Source of the DNA: Planctomycetota bacterium
GTDB lineage: Bacteria; Planctomycetota; Planctomycetia; Gemmatales; Gemmataceae
Length of the DNA: 62,477 nucleotides
NCBI GenBank assembly: GCA_021807595.1
Contig: JAKBCS010000008.1
Span: forward strand, 1 to 62,477
Direction of reading: 5' to 3'
Shown: positions 44,701-53,411 of the stretch, piece by piece
Numbering within the stretch: the first letter of the stretch is position 1
Layout: every line of letters begins with the position of its first letter
Notes under the pieces: generated by a model
Seen by the model: the letters and a program-made list of their open reading frames with translations, nothing else
Database searches by the model: none
What the model was told of the DNA's origin: nothing
Made by a program: the position numbers and the translations under genes

Positions 44701-46955
44701 CCGTCGATGACAGTCAGGTAAACGCTGCGCCCGATGTCTGGGCGCGAGGCCGCATCGCCGACATGATGCAAAAGGCCACTCCGGAAAATCGTCTACCACT
44801 GGAAAGGCTCATCGCCGAGAAATGGGACAAGCTGCGCCAGACCAACGATCTCAGCGAGTTGCGCTCCTTCGTCCGCACCTTCGGCTCGGTCTCGATCGCC
44901 GGCAAGGAAGCCCGCCTGGAGTTGGCCGAACGCCTCATGGAGCGAAAGGACAGCGGCGACGAGCATCCGCTCTTGGAAGCCGAGTTGGAATTGAATCAAT
45001 TTCGCACCGGACGCCATACCCCCGAGTTGGCCGCCCGCGCCACCGAGTCATTGGCCAGGCTCTACACTCGAAAGGGCCTGCTAGAAGACGCCGCCTATTG
45101 CTATCGCAAATTGGCGCTCGAATATGCCAAGGTCATCGTCCGCGACGGGAAGACCGGCCAGCAGATCTATGAGGACGATGCCGCCACCGACAAACGATTG
45201 ATCCCCTATCTGGACGATCCCCTTCCGCTCGGCTCGGTCAAGAAGTTTCGGGCCAGTACCAAGAACAGTGAGGTCACGATGCCGGCGGGAGGAAACCTAT
45301 TCCAATTCGACCACAGCGGCGAAAAGTTGCCGTACTTCCGCCATCACATCGTCGGACTCCATTTTACCGATCATGCCTTCATGCTTCTGGATCGCAACTT
45401 GGAAGACGACAATCGGGCACCGAAAAGCGTGTGGTCGGAACGCATCACCTCCAACGGAACCGCGTTTGAAGTGTTGGCGCGATCCGGCTTCTCGGTCAAT
45501 GTCTTCAATCCGCAATTCGGCATGGTTTCCACCAGTTCGATCAACGCGCACTCGCGTTTCTCCTACTCCACGGCGGGACATCTCATCGTTCTGCCGCTCG
45601 GCGATCGGGTGTTCGGCTTCGATCCCGTTCATCGCCGGAAGCTGTGGGAGAAGAATCTGTTAGAAAAAGGCGGCCCCGTTCACGTTCACACCGCCAGCCA
45701 AGCCCCGATGTGGAACCCGCAGACTGCGCCCGTCGTCGATCCGCGCGACGGCAGCATGTTGCTGACCTACAACGATGGCTGGTTCCAACGAATCGGCCAG
45801 GTCAGCCCCTTCGACGGCACGATTTGCGTCCAGACCCGCGACACCCTCAGCGTCCTCGACGCACTCACCGGCCGGACCTTGTGGTCGCGCTTGGACGTGC
45901 ATTCGCGCAACTACCTCTTCGCCGACGAAGAGTACGTTTTCGTCGTCGAACTGGACAATCAAAATCAACCGAGTGCCACGCGCATCTTCCGCGCCGCCGA
46001 CGGCATGATCGTCAAGGCTCCGGACTTTGCGTCCAAGTTTAACAAGCGCGTCCAGGTGTTCGGTCGCTATCTCCTCTTGGCCGAGAATGGCCCCTCCAAC
46101 GAAGTCGTCGTGCGCTTGTACGACATGGTCTCCGGTGAAGACGCCTGGAAACAGAAATATGCCGCGCGCTCCATCCTGGCCCAGGGCGAGGATACTTCCC
46201 TTGCCGGCGTGGTCGAGCCGGACGGCAAAGTACACGTCCTCGATCTGCGGCAGCGCAAGGAAGTGTACTCGTCGCAGCTGAGCGAACAAAGTGAACGAGC
46301 CGAGAAAATCAAGGGTGTTCCACGGTACGTCCTGTTGGCCGACCGCATCAACTACTACTTCGCTCCGCTGCCTGTGGACCAAAACGGCCCTGTTCCTATG
46401 CAAAACAATATACCCTCTCCCAACAACGTGATGACTCAGCTGGGTATGAGAACGATTCCCGTCAACGGTTGGCTATTGGCCTTCAGCCGCGAAAAGGAAG
46501 ACCAACTTTGGCACGAGTGTCGCAATCAATTCCTGATTCTCGACCAGTTCCAAGAGTCCCCCTTCCTTTTCTTGACCTCGCGCTCGGGACCAGCGGGCAA
46601 CCCCCAACTCGGCATTGTTCCGCAGGGACCGTGGGTTCCTCATGTGACAAGCGTTCACAAAACTCAATTCTCCGTGGTCTTCAACGAAGATCTGCCTAAC
46701 GGGACGCAGAATATCTTCGGAGTCCGCATCGATCCACGAGCCAATACCGTCGAGTTGTTGAGCCATCGTTTCAAGGTCTTGCACTACCCCGCGCCGGCCG
46801 ATAAAAAGACGAAGCCGGCCGCCCAGGTGGGCAGCGCCCCAAAAGCGCAATCCGATGGTTCCTCGCCCTTGCAAGCCGCTCAGCCGCAGCGCCTTCGGCA
46901 ACCTGTCTACCGCGCCGGCATCCGAGAAATCGCCGCTCCGCTGGCCCCAGGTTGA
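41787..46955 (+). CDS. Giant exported PQQ-propeller / TPR protein (1722 residues)
   Basis: The start is MSWNARRASIVLLALFAVVSAFGLEQVLAQ, a signal sequence, with AGGGAG upstream. The long mature part has two beta-propeller-like halves of PQQ/BamB type (for example AWTLETGMPSGQGIGSDNIYYLPV in pieces, LHCINLRDGSLIWKK, and later VLDALTGRTLWSRLD). Between them lies a helical part with TPR units (NPNDPVALTERGDLRLDKGD). PQQ propellers often serve as scaffolds, as in BamB, or as quinoprotein dehydrogenases. No cofactor-site signature is seen, so a scaffold is likelier. No family-level name can be given. It heads the plus-strand envelope array. Confidence 0.7.
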   Translation: MSWNARRASIVLLALFAVVSAFGLEQVLAQIRGRPVPVDLPVAPPGGDSTAVNPAVDPDGFLNNGIQLLKDEKGRGKAIEAAIDYIGDEDWATAVERLQKLLEINEDVFVRLKRKNEEGKEVFVWVSVKREADRLIGSLPPAGMDFYRSKYDAVAADLLKKAKKAGDPSLLNEIMKRFAFTEAGAEAIKLLGDYKFDRGEYMPSLLCYSKLIHRLGEEKTPIQMLAKAAWAAHLAPPSSSGKNTISVSAVYSEKELWRMLKSRTREIQFGDRALTPQELQDHVAKLDRSRLEQNASDSMIYRATPSRGNQLVGGPVFMAREWGQPMIYSSDGGDVVRQHIRQAKSVLKNTGQPIIPSFAPITLTAIGSKGEKIPLVVYKDYFGIMACDLRNGGISWFGRSNLSLQGLLGTSGNQSLIGSWLSYYQNQHPQMVFENSTYGTLSTDGQFVYAIDDFAVPPQPQMNGNPMFINPGMNPTPSMDKNMESAASHNILQAYSLDKNSGKLTWEVGGTGEKDPLPDHYFLGPPLPLAGKIYVLAEKQQEIRLICLETVESTGIGGTTYKARVVSVQTLGLAQEKMLNDPLRHAAAAHLAYSEGILVCPTNAGAVFGVNLLENSLAWAYPYREKSDAPAQPRFDRFGRPIGGWVQPGMQPNNTQHQNPWKNTAPVVSEGKIVFAAPDARSLHCINLRDGSLIWKKNKQEDDLFLGNVYNGLVVVVGKKYTRGLKLSDGEIAWTLETGMPSGQGIGSDNIYYLPVRGKDDTGRDAQVLGIDMERGRIVSPCKSRPRQDGKETVYDVPGNLLFHDGKVISLTVDEIAVYPQLKARIAEMDEQIGKNPNDPVALTERGDLRLDKGDLSGAIDDLTMALQNNPTKELRERARGKLYETLTVYVADHFNDAEKYLKDYEELCKIEVSSAPESMREKLENEQRRRRATYLWLVGKGREEQGRLVEAFEKYQQFAAAAGRQSDLVPAVDDSQVNAAPDVWARGRIADMMQKATPENRLPLERLIAEKWDKLRQTNDLSELRSFVRTFGSVSIAGKEARLELAERLMERKDSGDEHPLLEAELELNQFRTGRHTPELAARATESLARLYTRKGLLEDAAYCYRKLALEYAKVIVRDGKTGQQIYEDDAATDKRLIPYLDDPLPLGSVKKFRASTKNSEVTMPAGGNLFQFDHSGEKLPYFRHHIVGLHFTDHAFMLLDRNLEDDNRAPKSVWSERITSNGTAFEVLARSGFSVNVFNPQFGMVSTSSINAHSRFSYSTAGHLIVLPLGDRVFGFDPVHRRKLWEKNLLEKGGPVHVHTASQAPMWNPQTAPVVDPRDGSMLLTYNDGWFQRIGQVSPFDGTICVQTRDTLSVLDALTGRTLWSRLDVHSRNYLFADEEYVFVVELDNQNQPSATRIFRAADGMIVKAPDFASKFNKRVQVFGRYLLLAENGPSNEVVVRLYDMVSGEDAWKQKYAARSILAQGEDTSLAGVVEPDGKVHVLDLRQRKEVYSSQLSEQSERAEKIKGVPRYVLLADRINYYFAPLPVDQNGPVPMQNNIPSPNNVMTQLGMRTIPVNGWLLAFSREKEDQLWHECRNQFLILDQFQESPFLFLTSRSGPAGNPQLGIVPQGPWVPHVTSVHKTQFSVVFNEDLPNGTQNIFGVRIDPRANTVELLSHRFKVLHYPAPADKKTKPAAQVGSAPKAQSDGSSPLQAAQPQRLRQPVYRAGIREIAAPLAPG

Positions 46956-46966
46956 TCGAAGGCTCG

Positions 46967-47029
46967 GTTAGCCGCGATGCGCGGTGGAGCGCGACGACGA
47001 ACGCGCTCCACCGCGCATCGCGGCTGAAC
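46967..47029. repeat. Long palindrome, about 27-bp arms
   Basis: Arms 46967-46993 and 47002-47029 pair nearly perfectly. The arm shares TTAGCCGCG at one end and GGAGCGCG at the other with the element at 17543-17603. It lies between the PQQ/TPR gene and the terpene-cyclase-fold gene. Confidence 0.85.
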
Positions 47030-47164
47030 TTACCGATTCGTGGACGCTGGGACGGAAACCTATTTTTTCTCTCATCTTGCTGTCAGGAATTCTCACTTCA
47101 ATCGTCTTAACCTATAAGTGACCCCTCGTCCTTGGTGGGTCTATTGTCAAGGAGTCGGAACCTC

Positions 47165-48277
47165 ATGCGCTCATCCTTATCCCGCAGAAGTTTCTTGGCG
47201 TCCTCAATGTCGGTGCCGGTCTTTCTCGCTTCGCTCTCGTCGGCTCGCTCCGATGAGATGACGGCCGATCAACGCAAGGCCGTGCGAAAGGGATTGGACT
47301 GGTTGTCGAAGAATCAAGCCAAAGATGGCCATTGGGAGGCTGCCCCAAACGGACAGTATCCCGTTACCATGACCGGCGTATCCGGCATGGCAATGTTGAT
47401 GGAAGGCAGCACCATCCGCGAAGGCAGATACAAGGACAACATCCGCCGCGCCGTCGATTGGCTGATGGGTCATAGCATGCCCAACGGAATGCTCGGCAAT
47501 CCCAACATCCCCGGCGAAGCGGGACGTTATATGTACGGCCACGGCTTCGCAACTCTGTTTCTATCCTGTGTCGTCGGCGAAGAGGAAGAGGGCGATCGGC
47601 GTCGGCGTCTGGTGGATATTCTGGAGCGCGCGTGCAAGTTCTCCCACGCGGCTCAGACCAGTCGAGGCGGTTGGGGATACATCTCGGCGCGCGAGGGCGG
47701 CAACTTCGACGAAGGCTCCGTAACGATCACTCAAGTGCAAGCGCTGCGCGCCGCGCGCAACGCCGGCATCGCCGTCCCACAAGAAGCGATAAAGATGGCC
47801 CAGAAATACCTCAAAGATTCCACCGATGCATCGGGTGGCGTCGTCTACAGTCTGGGCAACGGCGTGGCAATGGGCGGAGGCCGTCCCGCCTTGACCGCGG
47901 CGGCGATCTCGTGCGGCTTCAGTTTCGGCGATTACAATTCAGAACTCGTCAAGAAGTGGTTCAAGTTCTGCCAGCAGCACTTGCAAGGCATCGGCGGCGG
48001 AATGCGCATGGGACACGACGAGTACACGCACTATTACTATGCCCAAGCCGTCTACATGCTCGGCGAAGACGGCTACGCGCGCTTGTTCCCCACTTCCAAA
48101 GCGAGCGAACGTCTTACCTGGAGCGGTTACAAAAAGGACAACTTCGCCGGCATCATCAGTTCGCAATCCAGCGACGGCAGCTGGTCCGGCGGGCACGTCG
48201 GCGCGGCCTTCATCACGCCGGTTTATCTGACCATCCTTCAACTGGACAACGCGGCCCTGCCGATCTATCAACGCTAG
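47165..48277 (+). CDS. Exported terpene-cyclase / prenyltransferase-fold protein
   Basis: A 370-residue protein. The N-terminus SRRSFLASSMSVPVFLASL matches a Tat signal (twin Arg plus FL). The mature part is an alpha-alpha toroid of squalene-cyclase-like repeats, seen as GLDWLSKNQAKDGHWEA, FSHAAQTSRGGWGYIS, and SSQSSDGSWSG near the C-terminus. A DxDD-type catalytic motif is not visible, so it may bind rather than cyclise terpenoids, or act on another substrate. AAGGAG precedes the ATG at 47165. It stands just before the MoxR gene. Confidence 0.75.
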   Translation: MRSSLSRRSFLASSMSVPVFLASLSSARSDEMTADQRKAVRKGLDWLSKNQAKDGHWEAAPNGQYPVTMTGVSGMAMLMEGSTIREGRYKDNIRRAVDWLMGHSMPNGMLGNPNIPGEAGRYMYGHGFATLFLSCVVGEEEEGDRRRRLVDILERACKFSHAAQTSRGGWGYISAREGGNFDEGSVTITQVQALRAARNAGIAVPQEAIKMAQKYLKDSTDASGGVVYSLGNGVAMGGGRPALTAAAISCGFSFGDYNSELVKKWFKFCQQHLQGIGGGMRMGHDEYTHYYYAQAVYMLGEDGYARLFPTSKASERLTWSGYKKDNFAGIISSQSSDGSWSGGHVGAAFITPVYLTILQLDNAALPIYQR

Positions 48278-48287
48278 TTTGTGTTCC

Positions 48288-48322
48288 GTGGGGTGGGTCG
48301 AGCGGAGCGAGAACCACCCCAT
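48288..48322. repeat. REP-like palindrome (VGWVERS type)
   Basis: Begins GTGGGGTGGGTCGAGCG and ends CCACCCCAT, with an AGCGGAGCG centre. It lies in the 77-base gap before the MoxR gene. The same core occurs inside a gene at 38884-38913. Confidence 0.75.
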
Positions 48323-48354
48323 AACCTTTCTCCTTCACGAAGAGACTCACTCAC

Positions 48355-49458
48355 ATGAGCGAACCGAATTTCACACCTTCGTTGGCCTTGAACCAAGGGA
48401 CCAACGCTCCGGCGGAAATGGGCCAGGACGATCTCGAAGCCGTTCGCCGTTTGCGCGATGCTTTCGATAACATCAAGAAGCAGTTGAGCCGTATCATTGT
48501 CGGCCAAGATGAAGTGATCGAGGAGTTGCTGATCGCCCTCTTCAGCAGGGGCCATTGCATCCTCGAAGGCGTGCCCGGCCTGGCCAAAACTCTTATGATC
48601 TCCACGCTGTCGCGCTCCTTGTCGTTGGCCTTCAGCCGCATTCAGTTCACCCCCGACCTTATGCCTGCCGACATCACCGGCACCGAGGTGATCGAAGAGA
48701 ACCGATCGACCGGCCAGCGCGAGTTTAAGTTCTTGCCTGGACCGTTGTTCGCCAACGTCATTCTCGCCGACGAAATCAACCGCACGCCGCCGAAGACGCA
48801 GGCCGCCCTGCTCGAAGCCATGCAAGAACGACAGGTGACGGTCGGTAGGGTCCGCCACAAACTCGATGCGCCGTTCTTCGTCTTGGCAACGCAGAATCCC
48901 ATCGAACAGGAAGGCACCTATCCGCTGCCCGAAGCCCAGCAGGATCGTTTCATGTTCAAAGTGTTCGTGCGTTACCCGAAATTTGAGGAAGAGTTCGAGA
49001 TTGCTCGCCGTACTACATCGCTGCAATCCGATGAGGTGGCGGCCGTCTTGGGGGGGGAGCAGATTTTGGAATTGCAGAATCTGGTGCGCAAAGTCCCCGT
49101 AAGCGATCACGTCATCCGCTACACGCTGGCTCTCGTTCGTCAAACCCGTGTGGGCGAACCGGGCATACCCAAGTTCGTCCGCGAATGGCTGTCGTGGGGA
49201 GCCGGTCCTCGCGCCGTCCAATATCTCATTCTGGGCGGCAAGTCGCGGGCACTGCTGCACGGCCGCGTTCACGTCCAGACCGAGGACATTCAAGCGTTGG
49301 CCTATCCTGTGTTGCGCCATCGCATCCTCACCAATTTCACCGCCGCGTCGGAAGGAATCACGTCCGATACGGTGATTAAGAAGTTGATCGAGGAAACGCC
49401 GGCGAAAGACAACGAATTGTCCCGCGACGAGCGGTTCAAGAAGATTTTCGCATCCTGA
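48355..49458 (+). CDS. MoxR-family AAA+ ATPase
   Basis: A 367-residue chaperone-like ATPase. Walker A is GVPGLAKT (about residue 72), Walker B is [15 protein letters not shown], and sensor 1 is [24 protein letters not shown], shown here as the usual MoxR core. Such ATPases act with VWA proteins to insert metals or mature complexes. Next come DUF58 and two VWA-like genes, the classic partners. The start is ATG 48355. Confidence 0.93.
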   Translation: MSEPNFTPSLALNQGTNAPAEMGQDDLEAVRRLRDAFDNIKKQLSRIIVGQDEVIEELLIALFSRGHCILEGVPGLAKTLMISTLSRSLSLAFSRIQFTPDLMPADITGTEVIEENRSTGQREFKFLPGPLFANVILADEINRTPPKTQAALLEAMQERQVTVGRVRHKLDAPFFVLATQNPIEQEGTYPLPEAQQDRFMFKVFVRYPKFEEEFEIARRTTSLQSDEVAAVLGGEQILELQNLVRKVPVSDHVIRYTLALVRQTRVGEPGIPKFVREWLSWGAGPRAVQYLILGGKSRALLHGRVHVQTEDIQALAYPVLRHRILTNFTAASEGITSDTVIKKLIEETPAKDNELSRDERFKKIFAS

Positions 49459-49468
49459 CCCGATCTGC

Positions 49469-49511
49469 CAACTCGCTGCGCAAGCAAAAGTTTTGCTTGC
49501 GTCGCGGGTTG
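49469..49511. repeat. Palindrome between moxR and DUF58 genes
   Basis: Inner arms CGCAAGCAAAA (49479-49489) and TTTTGCTTGCG (49491-49501), with outer arms CAACTCGC / GCGGGTTG. It reads the same on both strands with small interruptions. Confidence 0.8.
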
Positions 49512-49527
49512 TCATTGGAGCGCACCC

Positions 49528-50463
49528 GTGGCCGTTAAAGAAGAAGATCCCCGCCGATTTCTGCATCCCGCCACCATCGCCAAGATCTCTCGACTCGATG
49601 TGCGCGCTCGACAAATCGTCGAGGGGTATATCTCCGGGATGCACAAAAGCCCGCTGTTCGGGCACTCCATCGAGTTCGTCCAACACCGCGAGTACAGCAC
49701 CGGCGACGACATCCGACATCTGGATTGGAAAGTATGGTCCAAAACGGATCGCTATTATATTAAACAGTACGAAGCGGAAACCAATCTGCGCTGCACCACG
49801 ATCGTCGATGTCAGCGAGTCGATGCACTACGGGCGCGGCGCGTTGAACAAGTACAACTACGCCTGCACGGCTGCCGCCTGCCTCGCCTATATGTTGTTGC
49901 GACAACAGGACGCGGTCGGGGCCATTACCTTCGATTCGGACGTGAGGCAAATCGTGCCCTCGCGCAGCCAACTGACGCACATCGACGCCATCTGCAAAGC
50001 CATGCACGTCAGCAAGCCGCGCGAAAAAACAGATATCGAACGCATCCTCCGCCGCGTGACCGAAAGCATTCCACAGCGCGGCATGATCGTACTGATCTCC
50101 GATTTTCTCGTCGACCGCGAACCGTTGCTCAAGGGTTTGGAGATGCTGTGCCAACGACGGCACGATATTCTCGTTTTCCACGTTCTCGACGACGACGAGA
50201 TGAATTTCCCTTTCTCCGGCACCACGCGCTTCGAGGGCATGGAGGAATTGCCTCATCTGCTCTGCGACCCGCGCGCCCTACGCGACGGCTATATGGAGGC
50301 GTTGGAAGAATATCTCGTCGAAGTGCGACGCGGCTGCACGCGCCTGGGCATTGACTATCAATTGGTGCGCACCGGCGATTATCTCGACGCAGTCCTGTCG
50401 AAGTTCCTCAGTCATCGCATGGCCGACCGCACGACGACGGTTCGTCATCGCGGACCCGGTTAG
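49528..50463 (+). CDS. DUF58-domain protein with VWA-like fold
   Basis: A 311-residue cytosolic protein. The DUF58 signature is EYSTGDDIRHLDWKVWSKT followed by YYIKQYEAETN. A MIDAS-like VDVSESMHYG gives a DxSxS metal site. It is the regular partner of MoxR and is found next to BatA-like genes. The start is GTG 49528, with GGAG upstream. Confidence 0.9.
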   Translation: MAVKEEDPRRFLHPATIAKISRLDVRARQIVEGYISGMHKSPLFGHSIEFVQHREYSTGDDIRHLDWKVWSKTDRYYIKQYEAETNLRCTTIVDVSESMHYGRGALNKYNYACTAAACLAYMLLRQQDAVGAITFDSDVRQIVPSRSQLTHIDAICKAMHVSKPREKTDIERILRRVTESIPQRGMIVLISDFLVDREPLLKGLEMLCQRRHDILVFHVLDDDEMNFPFSGTTRFEGMEELPHLLCDPRALRDGYMEALEEYLVEVRRGCTRLGIDYQLVRTGDYLDAVLSKFLSHRMADRTTTVRHRGPG

Positions 50464-50525
50464 ATGCGCCGCGCGGCCGAACGAACGAACGACATTGAGA
50501 TTTCATCCAAGAAGGTTTGTCAGAT

Positions 50526-53333
50526 ATGGATCTCTTTCTACATCCTTGGTACATGGCCGCGGGGGGAGCGTTGGTCAGCGCTCCCATCCTCATCCACCTC
50601 ATCAACCGCATGCGCTTCAAGCGCGTCCGTTGGGCGGCGATGGAGTTTTTGCTCAAGTCGCAAAAACGCAATCGACGACGGCTGATTATCGAACAACTGA
50701 TTCTGTTGGCGTTGCGTTGCCTGTTGGTGTTGTTGGCCGCTTTCCTTGTCTCCCGCTTCGTCGGTGCCATGCCGACCGGACAGGGAGCCACCCATATCGT
50801 GGTTCTCGACGATACGCCGAGCATGGCCGACGCCTTCAGCGAAAAGGGTCCGAAAACCAGTTCGTTTGAAGTGGCCCGCGAACAGATCAAACGACTCGCC
50901 CACGACGCGGCCCAAGCGACCACGCACCAGCAGATGCGTATTTATCTCTTGTCCGATCTCGAAAAGATGCTATTCGATCAACGTCTCAACGACCAATCCG
51001 CCGATGCCATCGACGAAAAACTGCGCGACAAAAAGCCTTCCGCGCTGCACGTCGATCCGATTGAGGGCATCAACATGGCACAGACTCTGTTTTTCGACGT
51101 GAAACAAGGACAGAAGATCTTGCACCTCGTCGGCGATTTCCGCGATGTCGATTGGAGCGGCCCTGCCGCCGAGGAGTTGAACAAATCCGTCGAGAAATTG
51201 CTCGAGAGCGGAATCCACTTGAGTTTGATCGACACGGCGCATCCCTATCGAGCACCATCGCGCAACGTGGCGCTGCATCACGATAACTTGTCGATCACCG
51301 ATCTGCATTCCGAGGCGCGCGTCGTGGCCGAGGGTGTGGAAACGGAGTTCAGCGTCACCATCCGCAATTTCAGTTCCAGCGACAAGCGGACGTTTCTCCA
51401 CATCAAGATCGACGGCAAGGAAGCGTTCGCCGGTTCCCGCCCGGTCGAACGTATTCCCGCCGACGACAGCGTGACGGAGAAGTTCACGCTCGTCTTCGCC
51501 AAGAAGAAGCCGTCGCTGCCGGTCGCTCCCGGCGATTTGCCGGAGGACCGCGAACGCAAACGACGCCTCGATCGGGAGTTCGTTCAGGTGACGGCGGAGT
51601 TGGATCCGGAAGAGACGGGCCTGCAAGCCGACAACATCCGCGACATGGTTGTCGAGGTGCGCAAGCGTGTGCCTACCTTGGTCGTCGATGGCAGCGGACA
51701 AGACCCCGAGCTGGACGGCGGCGACTTGAAACACTTGACGGCGGCCTATGAAGCTGCCCGATCGTATGAGATCGAGCGCTGTAAGGTGGACGATCTGGAG
51801 AAAATCAATCTGGAATTGTATCCAACGATCATTTTCCTCAACGTGCCCACCATCAAGAGCGACAAGGCGCTGCAAAAGATGCGAGAATACGCCCAACACG
51901 GCGGCAGCTTGCTCTATTTCTTGGGAGACAAATCGCAGCCCGCGTTCTACAACGATACGTTGTTTAAGAAGTACGATGGGATGTTTCCGCTGTTGATCGA
52001 GAGCAAGTCGTTCGATCCGCTGAACCCCGACGGTCAACTTACTCCGGAAGATCGTGCGGAGAAGGCGAAGGATCGTCTGCGCTTCGACGAACAACCGAAG
52101 TTGCTATTCCGCGATCCCAAACACGAGGCCATCCGCACCCTCTCGGACTATCGAACCGGTCTCGTATACCTCAGCATCGACCGCTACTACCAGGCGTTGC
52201 CGCGTTCGCGTTGGGATCCCGAACCCGTGAGCGGCTCCAACGCCGAGGAGTTAATCGTACTGCCCAACCACAAGACGACCGACGACCGAGGTTACCGCGA
52301 GCGCACGGTGCAGATCGGCCGCAAGTTAGTGGAACAGGTGCGCGATCTCGCCGTATCGGAACCGGATGCCTTCTCGCGCTACGTCGAACCCGCCGAACGC
52401 TATCAAACGCAGGTTCGCAACGCGTTGACGAAGCCGTATCTCAGCGGCGTGGTGCGCGTTCTCGATGCTTTGCGCCACGATCACGGGGCGGAGAGCGATC
52501 CCCAACGCCCCGATATGGAAGTCCTGTGGGCGCATCCCAAGATGAAGGCCCTGGGGGCGGAAATCGACGAGTTTCGCACCACCATCGAATACGGCGATCC
52601 GTTGGTCGTGACCCGTAGGTACGGCAAGGGTCGCGTTTGCGCGGTCCTCACGAGTGCGGGGACGGCCACGCACTGGAACGATTGGGGCAACGGGCTGGCA
52701 TCGTGGAGTTACACGCCGTTCGTCATGGATCTTCAGCGATGGCTCATCAGCTCCGGCGACGACCTCAATCGCAACGTCGGTGAGTCGATCAAGGTGGAAC
52801 TAGACGCCGCGCGCTATCAGCCGAAAATGAAGATGAAGTTTCAACCGCAGCGCGATCTGGAGAAAACGAAGATCGAAGAGGTCGTCAAGCCGGTCGAGTT
52901 TTCCGAACAGGCGCTGCCGATGGAAGAAAACCTGCTGACCCTGGATTTCCGCGACACGCGCGAACCGGGCGTCTACACCTTTGAGTTTTATCCAAATAGC
53001 AAGGACGCTTTGGGCCAAACGGAATTGCGCTCGTATGCGTTCAACCTGGACACGACCAAGGAGAGCGATCTCCGCCGCGCCGCGCGCGACAAACTCGAAC
53101 GTCCGCGCGCCCGCGATAGCCACGCCGGCACCGTTCTCTTGCGTTCTCCCGGCGATACGTTTGAAGCGTATAAAAATAAAATGCCCGATGCCTCGGAATC
53201 GCCGTGGTTGTATCTGTTTTTCCTCGTCGTTCTCATTGTGGAACAAGCGTTGGCCGTCCACCTGAGTTTCCATCTCAAGGGCAACGAGGCAACGCCGGGA
53301 ACGACGGCGGCAAGGCAACCCGCGGCGGCATAG
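50526..53333 (+). CDS. BatA-like VWA membrane protein (935 residues)
   Basis: The first 80 residues are the BatA N-terminal domain (FLHPWYMAAGGALVSAPILIHLINRM, given in parts, then two membrane segments). A VWA-like region follows with VVLDDTPSMADAF, a degenerate MIDAS where the family has DxSxS. The long periplasmic part has no clear family, and a membrane helix closes the protein (WLYLFFLVVLIVEQALA). Typical BatA is about 330 residues, so this is nearly three times as long. I chose ATG 50526, ten bases after AAGAAGG. Confidence 0.8.
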   Translation: MDLFLHPWYMAAGGALVSAPILIHLINRMRFKRVRWAAMEFLLKSQKRNRRRLIIEQLILLALRCLLVLLAAFLVSRFVGAMPTGQGATHIVVLDDTPSMADAFSEKGPKTSSFEVAREQIKRLAHDAAQATTHQQMRIYLLSDLEKMLFDQRLNDQSADAIDEKLRDKKPSALHVDPIEGINMAQTLFFDVKQGQKILHLVGDFRDVDWSGPAAEELNKSVEKLLESGIHLSLIDTAHPYRAPSRNVALHHDNLSITDLHSEARVVAEGVETEFSVTIRNFSSSDKRTFLHIKIDGKEAFAGSRPVERIPADDSVTEKFTLVFAKKKPSLPVAPGDLPEDRERKRRLDREFVQVTAELDPEETGLQADNIRDMVVEVRKRVPTLVVDGSGQDPELDGGDLKHLTAAYEAARSYEIERCKVDDLEKINLELYPTIIFLNVPTIKSDKALQKMREYAQHGGSLLYFLGDKSQPAFYNDTLFKKYDGMFPLLIESKSFDPLNPDGQLTPEDRAEKAKDRLRFDEQPKLLFRDPKHEAIRTLSDYRTGLVYLSIDRYYQALPRSRWDPEPVSGSNAEELIVLPNHKTTDDRGYRERTVQIGRKLVEQVRDLAVSEPDAFSRYVEPAERYQTQVRNALTKPYLSGVVRVLDALRHDHGAESDPQRPDMEVLWAHPKMKALGAEIDEFRTTIEYGDPLVVTRRYGKGRVCAVLTSAGTATHWNDWGNGLASWSYTPFVMDLQRWLISSGDDLNRNVGESIKVELDAARYQPKMKMKFQPQRDLEKTKIEEVVKPVEFSEQALPMEENLLTLDFRDTREPGVYTFEFYPNSKDALGQTELRSYAFNLDTTKESDLRRAARDKLERPRARDSHAGTVLLRSPGDTFEAYKNKMPDASESPWLYLFFLVVLIVEQALAVHLSFHLKGNEATPGTTAARQPAAA

Positions 53334-53411
53334 AGTTTATTCACTGGCCCGCCGCGCCGGCAAGGAGAATCTCTCCGGCTGCCTCGGGCTGGCTAACGAG
53401 GATGAGTCTCC

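Noticed and set aside
48274-50256. 660-residue minus-strand frame opposite moxR and DUF58
   Set aside because: It lies under two genes with clear motifs and has no family pattern or ribosome site.
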